Shown here piece by piece: positions 10,401-21,637 of a DNA stretch of 64,000 nucleotides (its first letter is position 1; each line of letters begins with the position of its first letter). Made by a program: the position numbers and the translations under genes. This stretch comes from Colias croceus (taxonomy: Eukaryota > Arthropoda > Insecta > Lepidoptera > Pieridae): positions 565,501 through 629,500 of the forward strand of contig NC_059540.1 in NCBI RefSeq assembly GCF_905220415.1. Direction: 5' to 3'. The notes under the pieces were generated by a model. It was not told the DNA's origin, ran no database searches, and saw nothing but the letters and a program-made list of their open reading frames with translations.

Positions 10401-13400
10401 TTAGGGCTTTAGTTACTTTCCACAATGAATAATCTGTGTCAGCATTGGGGCTTAGATTTGTAATACGATTTTGGATGTTTTCATTTTCTAGTTGGCTAAT
10501 GTAAGTTTTCAGTTCCTCCGAGAATTTGTTGAAAGCTGTTTTGTCGCTCGGATACCCGCTCCTGTGCCATATTTTTCTAAGTCTGCGGCGTTCTTTGATT
10601 TTCACTTTGATTTCTAGTGGATAAGAGTTTTGTTTTGGAGGCTTACCTTTCTGTTTTGAAGTGGCAATATTTGCAGCATTATGAATTGTCATATTGAGTT
10701 TTTCTATTTCATTTTCTACTTCATCCGGGGTTTTAAGTTTGCATTTCAGATCCACCAGTGTGTTTATTATGTCTTGGTACTTACGCCAGTTCGTGTTTTT
10801 ACGGTTATATAACTTAGGTTGTGGTTGCAACAGAGTGATTGTTGAGCTTATGTTTAGGATGACAGGAGTGTGATCTGAAGTGAGGTCGATAGGTGATTCT
10901 ATTGAGACGTAATTATTATCTATATTTTTTGTAACAAAGAAATCAAGCAAATCAGGTATCCTGTTCCTGTCATTTGGCCAATATGTAGGCTTGCCACCAG
11001 ATAAGTATTCTAGATTCATTTTTTGAATTGTTTTCATAAGTTGTCTACCTCTTGGGTTATAGACTCTAGAACCCCAGTGAAGATGCTTTGAATTCCAGTC
11101 CCCTCCACAGACAAATCTTTTATTCAAGGTCGCAAAGTAGTTGTTGAAGTCTTGTTCAGATATTATATGTCTAGGCGGGCAATAGACGGCTGACAGTACA
11201 GTTTCCAATTTATTGTCTTCGATTATTATAGAAGTTGCTTGAATTTTCTCTGTGGAATAGTTCTCAATTGGGTAGTGCTTAATATTATTTTTAACAATAA
11301 TGGCACTTCCTCCATGGCTGTTTCCAGATGGGTGATTAGTTGCATACATTTTGTAATTGTCAAAAACTGTGTGCGATTTAGAAGTGAACCTTGTCTCAGA
11401 TATAAGTGCTACGTCAATAAATTCTGTTTTTAAAAATAATTCAAATTCTTGACGTCTCTCCGTCAAGCCGTTGGCGTTCCAAGTGACCACTCGGAGGTTT
11501 CGAGTCATTTTTTAACAAGGCTGCTGACTAGCTGGACCATGCGATCCATCATTTTGTCTACCATTGTTTCAACCATGGTCATTATTGTCTTTTGCTGTTT
11601 GTCAAGCATAGTTTCCATAAGTTTCATGATGTCGTTAAGGTCTGTTGTTTTTTCAAAATGTGTGTCTGTTAATTTTGCCTTTGTAGCCTCTGCATATGTT
11701 TTATTGAGATTGGGTACTCTTGAGTACCTGTTATATAAAGTAGGTTGCATATATGTAGAAGTTACGTTTTGTGATGGTGGATTTACTTTTGGCTTTGGTG
11801 CACTCTTTAAGATCCGTTCTTTGTATTGCTTGTAGATGCTACAACCTTTGTAGCTAGCCGGGTGTTTCTCTTCACAATTCGCACAAGTAGCTTCGGTGTC
11901 TGGTTTTTTAATGCAAGAAGAAGTAGGATGATCTTTACCACATTTAACGCAACGGAATGGTCTATAGCATTGGTTCTTTGAATGACCAAATCTCTGGCAT
12001 CTTTTACATTGAAGTATTTCCTTTTTTTTATATGGCGCTTCAATTGTAATTTTCATGTTATTCAAGAATTTTACCTTGAATATATCTTTATTGTTGCTCT
12101 TTGGTTCCAGGTCAACATAGAAGGTAGGTAGTGGCTCTTTTGTAGCCCGGTGCCTTACATTCACCACTTGTCTGACTTCATGTCCTATATTCGACAGCTC
12201 TTTGGCTATCTGTGCAGTGTCTTCTGATGCATGTAGCCCGCGCAAGACAACTCTATATGCTCTCTCGCACTTAAGCTGATAAGTATAGTGAGAAATATTG
12301 TTCGCTATAAATTTCTCTCTAATAGTTTTATATACCTGGATGTCTTTAGGCATGATTTTTATAACATGTCCAGATTTCAGGGTGGTCATAGTGTATGAAC
12401 TATTGTCTACTATTTCATTTAAAACTTCCTTGAGAGATGTAATATTTAGGACACCTGTGACAAAGATAGGCTCAGGTTTAGGAATGTATACTTTTTCTTC
12501 TTTCTTGTTGTCTTCTAAGGTATCTTCATTCAAGATTTCAAAACTATTTTGTGTGGGTACTGCAAAAACGGAAGTATTTTTCAGTTTTTTATTTGTGTCG
12601 TTTTGTATTGGGCTAGTTTCTTTTCTTTTATTTCTCTTTGTAGGAATTTGGTCTCTTTGCCAGTCCACCTTATTGTTTATTATTTCTAAGGGGGGGCTTT
12701 CTGGTCGAAGCTCTATCAAAGTCTGATTACTTTGTTCTGAATTTGGTTTGTCTGAAATTCTCTCTTCAGTTATCAGTTTTGCTGGTAAAGAAGAAGTCGA
12801 GTTGCTTCTAGTTCGAGTAAACATACTTTTGTGAAAAGTCTGTTGAATCATATTATTTTGGTTTATGCTTTTTTTTTGTTGATTGGTTTCGCTCATTTTG
12901 TTCCCACGAGTAGGGTCGATTTATAACCGTCACACTAGGGGTGACGCCCATTCCCCAGTGAAGGCACGTATACAACGTCGTTAGCCGGGTCCGACGAGGT
13001 TGGCGCTAGTAACTTGCCTCCCGCAAGCCATGCATCTTATTGGCGCGTATCCCACCTTAAGATTGGGGTGACTTTTTAAAGAGGTTTTCTACCTCGTAGC
13101 CCGGGCGATTAAGCCAAGGCCCCCGATTCCATAGGAAAAGTACTAAGAGTTGCGGGTTGTGAAGGTCATTTCCTACCCTCACTAATTCAAGCTGGTTAAG
13201 CTATCATTGTCGGGTTAATTAACCGTCGCCCGATACTCGACGTTGACCTTTTACAGCTGGCTCGGTCACCTCTCAGCCAACCCTCCTCCTTTTGCATACG
13301 GGCTTGGGACCGTCATTGGCGGAGTTAAGCTAAAATTAATTAAAAAAAAATATAATAGATTTGTAAAAATGATATTAGGAAATTTTAATAATAAAACACT

Positions 13401-16400
13401 TGTAAATAACTTGTGTATTTTTCACAGAAGTTTATACTTGACATTTGATAAGATATTGGGCAATTAAAATATGTCACAATAGGTACATAGAATGTGGATA
13501 TCTAAAATTTATGATAATACTAGCGGTCCGCCCCGGCTTCGCCCGTGGTACATATTAACGTTTTCTCTACATAAGAACCATCCTCGTACTTCAAGGAATA
13601 TAATAAAAAAAGAATTATCGAAATCGGTTCAGCCGTTCTCGAGTTATGGAATTACAACGAAAAGTGGCATTGATTTTTATATATTAGAAGATTAGACTAC
13701 AACATCAAAGACGATTTTAAGAAATATTGGTTTCAAAACTTGGAAACTTTAAAATTAAATGATGCGAGAATAAAATGAGGGTACAGTTTAATGAATGGCA
13801 TTGAGGATATGTTGACAATAAAAATAATAAGGGCCGATTTTTCAATGCCCAGATAAACAGCTAGATAGACTTTATTCTTCAGTTAACAAAATATTCAATT
13901 TTTCAATAGACGAATAGGACTTATCTATCGAATAACTACGTTATTTGAGGAGTAAATCTATCTGCTGCTCCAACGGCCAGATAGCGTGCTATTCGACGAT
14001 TAGACGTTTGAGTTGACAACTGACGCGTCAAATTTGGGATATTTTCGTATGTAATAACATAGAGCGTAGAATTTTTACAATAAAGCCTCTTTCTATAAAA
14101 TAATTATCAATTAAAATCATATTGAAATTGATGTTTTTGATAGTACTGATGATCATGCCATTGAAAATTTGCCGGACGCTGCCTTTATGTCGTTTCCATC
14201 GTAAAATATATAAATTTTAACACAAATTTAATCAAAACTCTTTACTCGAATCAAAATAATAATCAACAATCATAGAACACGTCAAAGATAAACTTAAAAA
14301 TGCACTCCTGACGTGAGTCATAATGACGGTTGTTGACATATTGCAAGTTGACTCTATCCCGCTCTAACCTGACTAATTTAATATGTTTGTTTCGCCACTC
14401 CAAGAGCAGAGCTGCCAATATGGAAATATTTGGTCAGATAGTTATTCATCAAATAAATCACGATTGAAAAATAGGCGAGCCGTTATGAGTTAGATAAGCA
14501 ATTGAATAAATCTATTCGAGGGGTAGTTATTAGACTGTTTATCTGGGCATTGAAAAATCGGCCCTAAGTGTTGTGTTGTTGTAAAATAAGTGTTTCCACC
14601 TTTAACTTATGTTTGTCTGTGTATAAAGGAGTTAAGCAGGAATGTGCATCTTGCTTAATCTTGTCTGATAAAGTTTCTCTAATATACTTTTATAATATTT
14701 TATTTTGACAGTTATAAACTCTTAATTTTTTTTTTCCATGTAACCTTCCAACTTTATAACAATGATTCTATTTCGTCTCTACATGTATAAATGAACCCCT
14801 ATTTCTCTTGGTCATAGCATAACGCGATTATGACTGGGCCAATTTCGATAATTATTTTTTTGTTGTGTTTATTATTGTCAGAAGGATCTGATGAAAGAAA
14901 AACTTCAGAAGCTTGTGCCTTTAATTAATAAAATGTGAAATTTTATTTGCCATTTAAATTTCACTGGTTTTACAATTTTTATGTAGGCGGGACAATGACT
15001 GTCAGGTCAACTAGTCAGAAAAAAATTTAAGAGAGTTCAGTATTTCAAAAAGAACATTTAACTATATATAATAGTACAGTTACAAGAGTTTTCCGCAATG
15101 AGTGTAACCAAATTTAAAAGACTATGTCTTAATATCTGTACTTTCTCTCACTCTGCTGTAGTCCAAGAAATTCAATTTTGCGTCTATAGTGTTAAGATGA
15201 TGTTCTTTATCTGAATTCCATAACAGATATAAATCTACAAATGCTGATAATGGCTACATACACTTTATAGTGTTGTTATTCAAATATTATTTTATTCTAT
15301 CAATAATTTCTAGCCACTCAAGTGCTGAACGACCGGGAGCCGGTCGATCCACATACAGGGGCTGGTGCGTTGCGACCGGCTCCCGGTCGATCCACAGACA
15401 GGGGTTTTGCGTTCGCTTTATAAAACGGTCTAATAACCTTCCTCTTTCTAACTTATATGACATGTTAAGGAAAAAACAGGCTAGCTATAAATCAAGATAA
15501 CAACATAACCACATGATTTAAGTGGCCCACTTTTGATGACACATTGAGTAGGTAGTTTTTTGTACAAAAAAATAAACAGGGAATGTGTAAAAAAAATGTA
15601 TGGGAGGGTATGATGTTTTTATTTTCTCGTAAGAAGAGTGTAACAAAGGATCAATATATATTAAAATCTCACTGAACAGCTGTTTTAATTTTTTATTAGC
15701 AGACAAAATGTAACAAAAATTACAAGGGTACATTTGCTTTGACTTACAAGTTGTTTTATTAATTTAAATGTTACCATGTTTTGACAAGGCATAGACTATT
15801 TTATTATCTATGAATTTAAATACTTGGAAATGTGCTATTGTTATAGGAATCTGAGTTAATCGACTTTATAAAAATATTGGACCGCCAAAAACCCCATTTG
15901 CGGCGGCACCGGGAGCCGGTTCCGCACATTTCCCGATTTTTGCAAAATGGCTCCCGCACTTGAGTGGATAATCACATATATAGTCATTGTTTAATTCTAT
16001 TAATTTTTTATTATCCTCAAGCAATGGTAAAAAAATTGTAGCCAATGGAAAAATAATGGTGTTGCATCAGAATGACCATCTACAAAATTATTAATTCATT
16101 AATAGTGATTTACTGTTTATATATGTTTATATGTAATGCAAACTTTCTTATTCATAATATAAACATAGCAAAAATAATGATAACAATAATTCATAATGTT
16201 AATTGTGAATACACCCCTATATCTATATATATAAAACTCAAAGGTGACTGATATCAATCTATCAACGCACAGCCCAAACCACTATAGTTCACTAATAATT
16301 TCGTGCACGAAAGTCTCGATTGTGGTAGCTAACAGAGATAACAAGGATAAAAATTTTTGATTTGATGGTTCTCAAATATTTATTACTAACTGAATTTTTT

Positions 16401-19400
16401 TTTTGTGTTCAATCTCAAGATAAATTACCTAAATTATTCGAAAAAATATTTGTCCTACAAAATCTATGGTTTGTTCAAAGAGTCCCCCTTTCCAAAGTGT
16501 ATCGATAACGAGGTCATCATAAATGATTACTAACATGCAGATTTTTTTGTTTTCACTTAGTTAATGTTTATATAATCCAACAGACATATTGTCCTACAAA
16601 TTGCGTAATAAATATTTGAGAACCATCAAATTAAAAATTTTTATCCTTGATATCTCTGTTAGCTACCACAATCGAGAGTTTCGTACACGAAATTATTCGG
16701 TGTCTCATCAAAATAAAGCTACAAACGGAAAATCAGCTTGATAGTAGTCATTTGATCAATTTTACCTCCAAGGGGATAAAATAGGGGATGAAAGTTCGTA
16801 CCATGAAAATTAATTTTCTCCACGCAGGTGAAGCTGCGGGCAACAGCTAGTGCATGCTAAATTTCATTGTAATCGGTTCACTAGTATTAGTGTGCAAGAG
16901 TAACAAACACACACATACACTTATCCTCACAAGTTTTCGCATTTATAATATTAGTAGGATTAGTGTGTGAGTGTTAGTGTCAAAGAACAATCTTTCTAAA
17001 GGTATGCTTGCTTCTAGCTGGCCATGCTTGCACCAGTGGCTGGAGACGAGACCGAGCAGACAGGTGTGCCCGGTCTGCAAGGCAGCCATCAGCCGAGACA
17101 AGGTGATCCCGCTGTATGGCAGGGGGAATACTAAGCAGGAGGACCCTAGGAATAAGGTAATGCTGTCGAGAAATATTGTTTACTCACTGCATGTTTCTGC
17201 TTGTTTTAAATCAATTTCGGCAAAAAGACATACTTGATTTTATTATCCATGGACTAAACCGCTGGCAAAAACAAGTATTTCAATAGATTGTGTGTTAATC
17301 TAGTACACAAGCTATATCAATGCCAAGTTTCATCAAAGTCGGTTCAGTGGTTTTCGCGTAAAAGAGTAACAACTTACATCCATACATTGTTACAAACCTT
17401 CTTAATAGTTATTATTAGTAAGTAGAAATTGAATAATATCTTGGTATAAACAAAAGTAAGTCTTAATGTAAACAATAGTACCTAAAGTACATTCCTTTAA
17501 TAATGGGTTAAGAAATTCCTTCAATAAATCTTATTATCTTTGTATTGTTTTCAAATATTTTCGCCCGCATATTTGTGTCGGAGTATACACGTAATTCTTT
17601 GATAATAATTGCAAATAGTGATTGATTTTTTTTTCCTTGGATAAAATGAATATACGTACATAGTTACTTACGTAACGGATCATGTTTTTGAATTATAATG
17701 ACACGATGTACGTAAGCGGATGAAATATAGGCGCCTAAATAAAATAATAAAAAATAGAAATGGAAATTAATGTTAAATTAATTTTTATTGTACACTTGAT
17801 CCATATTTTTTAATATATGTTAAACCAAAAAATACAAAAATCGAATATTATTACTACCACAACACCAACTCATTATATTTTCTAATAATCCTTTCAGGTT
17901 ATTATTGACAAACACAAAAAAAAAACAAATTGCAGTCTCTCGACAGGCCGTTTCCTGGATCAGATTTCAGACTGGTCATTTGTACTAATTAAATAATTAT
18001 GGCGCGAAAACTTTTAAATCACTTGAAAAATTATTATCAGCTGTGATAATTTAAGCTTTATAAAAAATGTAGCCAGGAATTTAAAGGGCACTTTTATTAA
18101 AAGGTATGATAAAAATATTTAAATTAAAAAAGAATGTAGGTACATATTCATTTTGATTGTGAAATTGTTAATTATCGATTGTTCAGTGAAAGACAAACGC
18201 GTGGACCTCGGTAGCGAGTGGATGATGACATGTACACTTACAATCACCCCTCTTGATAGGTTTTATTTTAATTATAATTATTAATTAGCGTAGGTAATTG
18301 TTACAAGTTTAAAAGACATGACAGTATACTTTCGCTTTGTTGTTTTATATAATACATATAATGAAACTGATTTATAAAATTTGGACAATTTGATTGTTCA
18401 ATACAAGAAGTGTGCTATGAATATTTATCATGTTAGATTAAAGCTGTTTATGTTGCGAACTTGCATAAACATATTTACAACATATTTACATTTCTTGACC
18501 AGCGGTTATCACTGCTCGATCTCTGAACGTAATGCGTTGAGTGATTTAGTCCAATCCACCACTTATCCACCACATTAGTACATTACCTATCGTTGAAATA
18601 TGACAAAGTACATTATAATTTATAAACATAATATACACATCGGGATTCACAAGAAAAAACATTCACGGCCTTGGATATACATAATAAAAATATTATATAA
18701 TATTATAGTTCAGGATACATCGCCCATTTTTGCAAGTGACTACTATCAAGTTGATTTTCCGTTTGTAGCTTTATTTTGATGAGACACCGAATAATTTCGT
18801 GTACGAAACTCTCGATTGTGGTAGCTAACAGAGATATCAAGAATAAAATTTTTTGATTTGATGGTTCTCAAATATTTATTCAAAAGGGCGTCTCATCAAA
18901 ATAAAGCTACAAACGGAAAATTAGCTTGATAGTAGTCACTTGCAAAAATGGGCGATGTATCCTGAATATTATGTTGTCTTTCGTCGAAAAGACATATAAT
19001 AATAATTAAACAAAAAGTTTGGAAAATCCAAAAGTACACGCGTCATAGCGGTTATTAATTTTTTACAAAAATTCGACTAGAAGTTTTTCGCGACTTATCG
19101 TGACCACGCACGTAATTTTAAGCAAACATAAGGACGGACAGACAGCGACAGCGACTTTATTAATTATACTAGGTAGAGAAAGTTAAGGATTACATAATTT
19201 ATTTGTCATTGCCTGGATTTGCTACCTTTATTTCCTTTATTACAAAACAGTCCTAATAAAATAAATGTTCTTCTTCACGTAGGTGCCACCACGGCCCGCG
19301 GGCCAGCGCACGGAGCCCGAGAACAACGGCGGGTTCCCGGGCTTCAGCTTCGGCGAGGGCTTCCACATGTCGTTCGGCATCGGCGCCTTCCCCTTCGGAG

Positions 19401-21459
19401 TGTTCACCTCCACCTTCAACTTTGGCGATCCTAGACCGAGCGCTGGTTGGTATTTTTTTTAGTAATCATTTTTTTAGCGATTTTGGTAGGTATCTTTGAA
19501 TCTTGCCAAAGAAGTTTCACTTCTGACACGTATGCTCGTTGTTTTGTTTGGGTTTAATAAGCTAAAAATGGCAATTTAATATTTATTTTTCTTTAGAATT
19601 TTTATGTTGTAAGTTGAAGTAGGTTCTTAGAGATGCAAGTAAAGGTTTGAATCTTGTGATATAGCATGAGCTCATAAAATGTTAAAATGTAATCAAATAA
19701 TATGACGCATTTTAATGTTAGCGATGTACATACTTACAATGTAATACATTATACAAAGTCGTTCAGATGGACAGTTCAATAAATTGAATTAATCGTAACT
19801 GCAACATTGGGGTCAAAAATCCTTTTAAAACTTGATACATAATATTATTATGTACAATTATATGCAGGTATAATTTTGTTTTGATTCGAGTTGACCAGGG
19901 TGAATGAACTCTAATTATGTCACGAAACAACATTGTTTTATAATTTGTAAAGTGATTATTTTGGGATAAGTAGGTACATCACGCACGGAATCGGATGCGT
20001 ATTATAGATAACAATTATTTAAAAATTACTAGAATTATATGCTCCAATTCATATTGTCCTTAAGGCGTTAATAGGGGCTAGCGACCTTGGCGACGATTTA
20101 CTAGGCGGAATCGGGGGACCGGCGCGAATCTATCGTAGTAAAAGTACGTATAAAAATTATTTAAAAAGATATTTGGATATTGAATCAAAATTTAAAACAA
20201 CCATGCCCTGTGTTTCAATTTCATAAACACACTGTAAAAACACTACAATAATTGGCATTATATTGACTTAGCGTTTTGGTTTAAAGTACAAAAATCGACC
20301 TCAGTTCATGATGTTTTTCCAAAAAACCTGATTGTAAAATAAACAAATTAAAACAACCATGCCCTTTATCATATTCGAAACTTTAATATACATTTTTTTT
20401 TAGATATGTACGTAAAGAATCTAAGAAGATAAACGGTTATAACTAGAGTTAATTTTCGGTATCAAAAGGGGATTCTACCCGATTCAGGCCTTAAAAATAG
20501 TTGCGAAATTAAATGTGTAGTCGAAGTTAAACTAGTCTTGAATATAGGTATATGCGCTTTAGATTACAATTTATAATCTATCTCTTTGTCTATGTTCGTA
20601 CAAATGCTTCCAAAATTTTGTAATAGCTAATATTACATAATTTTCACCAACACCTAGGTTAAAAATATCGGTGGCCATTAAATTAAAAACGTCAGGGTCG
20701 AAACTGCTTTCCAAACCAGTTCCAATTAAAAATATATCCAAAACAAGATTTGTATTTGAATGCATTTCAAAATATATGTCTAGTGTATAGACATATATTT
20801 TGATCGACGCAATATATCCTGGCAGGAAAAGTTAATTTAATTTAAGTCGTTCTATATAAATATTTTGTATGTGCGTATTTGTAAAACATGTGTAAAGAGA
20901 TACGACGGAATTGATATAATTGTTTAAAAACTCTTTATCGGTTAGATAATATGATAAAAATGTTTATTTTGGTTTATTAACGGTATTAAATATTATTACT
21001 CGTCATTGTTCTCAAAATCTGTCGTTGGATAGTTATAACTATTCCTTTTCCTTAAATAAGCTAACCCGACTCGAGGAACCCTAATTACTTTTCCAATGTT
21101 TTAATGTTATTCATTTATACCAAGTGGGAGTAGAGGTATAGTGACAGTAGTTATCATTTTCTATTTTATTATTTAAATATATTTCAAGAAAGACTTTTCA
21201 AAACCTTTACGACGGTATCCGAAATCCGCATGTATAAAACTGAATCTTTTTAATCTTAATTGCTTTTGCAAATGACTATGGTAATTTTGACGATAACATA
21301 ACTATTCCCCTATTTTGATGTTATAAAAAAATGCCTTAATTTCCTCCATTTACATTTGCAGCACCACGCGGCACGGCGCAGTACGAGGAGGAGCAGTTCC
21401 TCTCGAAGATATTCCTATGGGTCGCCATCTTGTTCGTGCTTTGGCTCATATTCGCATGA
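7429..21459 (+). CDS. RNF185: RNF185/RNF5-type RING E3 ubiquitin ligase, four coding exons
   Basis: Coding exons 7429-7583, 17018-17156, 19283-19445 and 21362-21459 join in phase to 184 aa (human RNF185 is 192). An acidic N-terminus is followed by a C3HC4 RING: CNICLD...CGH at about residues 36-50 in exon 1, then CWPCLHQWLE and CPVC in exon 2. Exon 3 carries the family PRP-Q-EPEN and GF/SFGIGAFPFG stretch. Exon 4 gives the hydrophobic tail IFLWVAILFVLWLIFA before the stop, a C-terminal membrane anchor. The family works in ER-associated degradation at the ER and mitochondrial membrane. All introns are GT-AG. Introns 1-3 (9.4, 2.1 and 1.9 kb) are largely transposon-derived, including a full-length Jockey in intron 1. 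RNF5 and RNF185 are close paralogues; I prefer RNF185 on exon-3 similarity. Confidence 0.93.
7876..8345 (+). repeat. GC-rich short tandem array (about 2.5 units)
   Basis: Units of about 155-195 bp carry AAGCGACTTTAGGGCGATTC followed by an A-rich stretch, ATCCAAATAGGTAGCGAGGA and GCGTGTTAGGTTAAC. Starts are near 7879, 8077 and 8233. A single unit in inverted orientation is inside the foldback element at about 5640-5840, so this is probably a fragment of a related element with an expanded internal repeat. It lies in RING gene intron 1. Confidence 0.65.
8436..8486 (-). other. G-run tract, possible G-quadruplex
   Basis: The + strand reads as runs of C interrupted by T and A (CCCCCTCCTCCTCCCCCCTC and on), so the - strand has at least four runs of three or more G with short loops. 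A short GGGGGGAGGG block on + faces it and could pair with it. It is in RING gene intron 1, about 160 bp from the 3' end of the Jockey insertion. Confidence 0.45.
8821..11508 (-). CDS. Jockey ORF2: endonuclease and reverse transcriptase
   Basis: An 895-aa protein. The N-terminal APE-type endonuclease (about 1-225) shows VVTWNANGL, the catalytic-site pattern SETRF, GGDWNSKH and SDHTPV near its end. The reverse transcriptase (about 430-700) shows APGYDMVD, SYRPISLLP, GFRENHGT, FLDISQAFDKVWH, SGVPQGSILGP, the active-site YADD at about residue 665, and YLGMHLD. A thumb-like C-terminal region with IWTYGIQLWGSAS follows. No RNase H. The start codon overlaps the ORF1 stop as ATGA, which suggests termination-reinitiation or leaky scanning. 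The protein nicks the target and copies the LINE RNA there (target-primed reverse transcription). Confidence 0.93.
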   Translation of the reverse strand: MTRNLRVVTWNANGLTERRQEFELFLKTEFIDVALISETRFTSKSHTVFDNYKMYATNHPSGNSHGGSAIIVKNNIKHYPIENYSTEKIQATSIIIEDNKLETVLSAVYCPPRHIISEQDFNNYFATLNKRFVCGGDWNSKHLHWGSRVYNPRGRQLMKTIQKMNLEYLSGGKPTYWPNDRNRIPDLLDFFVTKNIDNNYVSIESPIDLTSDHTPVILNISSTITLLQPQPKLYNRKNTNWRKYQDIINTLVDLKCKLKTPDEVENEIEKLNMTIHNAANIATSKQKGKPPKQNSYPLEIKVKIKERRRLRKIWHRSGYPSDKTAFNKFSEELKTYISQLENENIQNRITNLSPNADTDYSLWKVTKALKRPKAHMSPLHNSNGGWARSDKEKAETFAKHLNTVFQPHPESNPDHTAKVNTYLGSAKQMCLPLKSTSPKEVAREIRNLKEGKAPGYDMVDATLLKHLPPKGIMKIVNIFNALLRLEHFPGQWKIAQVVMVLKPGKPPHQTTSYRPISLLPIIGKLFERILLSRIKEHLLTVLPDHQFGFRENHGTIEQVHRIVDIISKCLENKLYCSAVFLDISQAFDKVWHEGLLYKLKEKLPHCFYLTLKSYLTKRSYQVKCNEDLSELYEIKSGVPQGSILGPILYLIYTADIPANSKTMIATYADDTALISIHKDPGTASLMIQEHLTVIETWLKLWRIKANESKSTHVTFTLRKETCPPVTLNNKEIPQEDSARYLGMHLDRRLTWQKHIWTKRKQLDGKLRSLNWLIGHHSKLKDNSKILIYKTILKPIWTYGIQLWGSASNSYIEILERFQTKALRTILGIPKCIANKYMYLDLGIATVRKQIVESSQKYQERLTVHTNDLAQALSGEGGQQYIRLKRQDITNLAKRF
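11505..12896 (-). CDS. Jockey ORF1: Gag-like protein with zinc knuckles
   Basis: A 463-aa protein. A charged, Ser/Asn-rich N-terminal third with NKRKETS-type basic patches is followed by an RNA-binding-like region (about 130-290). Three zinc knuckles come next: CKRCQRFGHSKNQC near residue 295, CVKCGKDHPTSSC near 314 and CANCEEKHPASYKGC near 336. The C-terminus has a Met-rich amphipathic run that could be a coiled coil. This is the usual order for Jockey ORF1, which packages element RNA. The TGA stop shares bases with the ORF2 ATG. Confidence 0.9.
   Translation of the reverse strand: MSETNQQKKSINQNNMIQQTFHKSMFTRTRSNSTSSLPAKLITEERISDKPNSEQSNQTLIELRPESPPLEIINNKVDWQRDQIPTKRNKRKETSPIQNDTNKKLKNTSVFAVPTQNSFEILNEDTLEDNKKEEKVYIPKPEPIFVTGVLNITSLKEVLNEIVDNSSYTMTTLKSGHVIKIMPKDIQVYKTIREKFIANNISHYTYQLKCERAYRVVLRGLHASEDTAQIAKELSNIGHEVRQVVNVRHRATKEPLPTFYVDLEPKSNNKDIFKVKFLNNMKITIEAPYKKKEILQCKRCQRFGHSKNQCYRPFRCVKCGKDHPTSSCIKKPDTEATCANCEEKHPASYKGCSIYKQYKERILKSAPKPKVNPPSQNVTSTYMQPTLYNRYSRVPNLNKTYAEATKAKLTDTHFEKTTDLNDIMKLMETMLDKQQKTIMTMVETMVDKMMDRMVQLVSSLVKK
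12897..13324 (-). promoter_or_regulatory. Jockey 5' UTR / internal promoter region
   Basis: 428 bp between the 5' target duplication and the ORF1 start, much more GC-rich than the surrounding intron. In Jockey elements transcription starts at the first base and is driven by downstream internal promoter elements; I infer that here from position and completeness. No single motif was assigned. Confidence 0.5.
13519..13696 (+). repeat. SINE-like interspersed repeat
   Basis: Head ACTAGCGGTCCGCCCCGG with CTTCGCCCGTGG, then a middle with GAAATCGGTTCAGCCGTTCT and an AT-rich tail. It is the same general family as 831-1926, 35370, 36931 and 42471, but a different subfamily in its 3' half. No TSD fixed. 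RING gene intron 1. Confidence 0.65.
13831..14564. mobile_element. Harbinger-type MITE with TAA target duplication
   Basis: 734 bp with a roughly 30-bp inverted repeat that begins GGGCCGATTTTTCAATGCCC on the left and ends with its complement on the right. Flanked by TAA (13828-13830 and 14565-14567). A 3-bp TWA duplication is the PIF/Harbinger signature. No ORF. RING gene intron 1. Confidence 0.8.
15314..15967. mobile_element. MITE with CCACTCAAGTGC inverted ends
   Basis: CCACTCAAGTGC at the left is inverted at the right (GCACTTGAGTGG), and both ends also share a GGGAGCC/GGCTCCC block. Next to the left end is a tandem pair of a CCGGGAGCCGGTCGATCCAC-type unit. A TA duplication is possible but not certain. 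RING gene intron 1. Confidence 0.6.
16220..16960. repeat. Composite repeat with inverted-repeat insert
   Basis: Starts with TATATATAAAACTCAAAGGT and ends with a TTTATAATATTAGTAGGAT tail typical of lepidopteran short repeats. Inside, 16292-16388 and 16604-16701 are near-perfect inverted copies sharing GATTGTGGTAGCTAACAGAG and GATGGTTCTCAAATATTTAT. The part from about 16604 to 16765 also matches the MITE at 18709-18966. RING gene intron 1, ending just before exon 2. Confidence 0.55.
18709..18966. mobile_element. 258-bp MITE with 75-bp inverted repeats
   Basis: Ends TTCAGGATACATCGCCC and GGGCGATGTATCCTGAA, with arms continuing through CCGTTTGTAGCTTTATTTTG to about 75 bp. The central part matches the inverted-repeat insert at 16292-16701, so both belong to one family. 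Flanks TATTATAG/TATTATGT are a partial direct repeat. It lies in RING gene intron 2 (17157-19282), which otherwise shows no gene. Confidence 0.7.
19446..21361. other. RING gene intron 3, nothing assigned
   Basis: GT donor after GCTG at 19446 and AG acceptor at 21360-21361. AT-rich, no coding signal, no clear TIR or tandem array seen. Confidence 0.6.
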
Positions 21460-21631
21460 CCAGAGGCGTGCGCTTCGGGGCTGGGGCGGGGGTGTGGGGT
21501 GAGGGGGGCTACACGTGCTCGGGCTTGTGTGTGACGCGCTCTGATGGGGTGTGACGCGCTGTGACGTGCTGTGACGGAACACGGGGTTGACTAGATGGGG
21601 CAACTAATGTTATTGATGATGTAATTTGAAA

Positions 21632-21637
21632 AATAAA
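21632..21637 (+). terminator. Poly(A) signal of the RING gene
   Basis: AATAAA 173 bp after the stop codon. The MITE end CAGTACTCC begins only two bases downstream (TA target site, then the element), so the natural downstream GU-rich element has been replaced by transposon sequence. Confidence 0.6.

Larger units (their letters stand above)
8649..13324 (-). mobile_element. Full-length Jockey-type LINE with 13-bp TSD
   Basis: A complete non-LTR retrotransposon of 4676 bp in RING gene intron 1, antisense to that gene. On its own strand it runs 5' UTR (13324-12897), ORF1 (12896-11505), ORF2 (11508-8821), 3' UTR and a poly(A) tail, seen as 24 T on + at 8647-8670. It is flanked by a perfect 13-bp duplication, TTAAGCTAAAATT (8636-8648 and 13325-13337). 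Both ORFs are uninterrupted and there is no RNase H domain, as in the Jockey clade. The intact frames and exact duplication suggest a recent and possibly competent copy. Confidence 0.92.

Noticed and set aside
9320..12726. Plus-strand ORFs across the Jockey element
   Set aside because: Antisense shadows of ORF1/ORF2.
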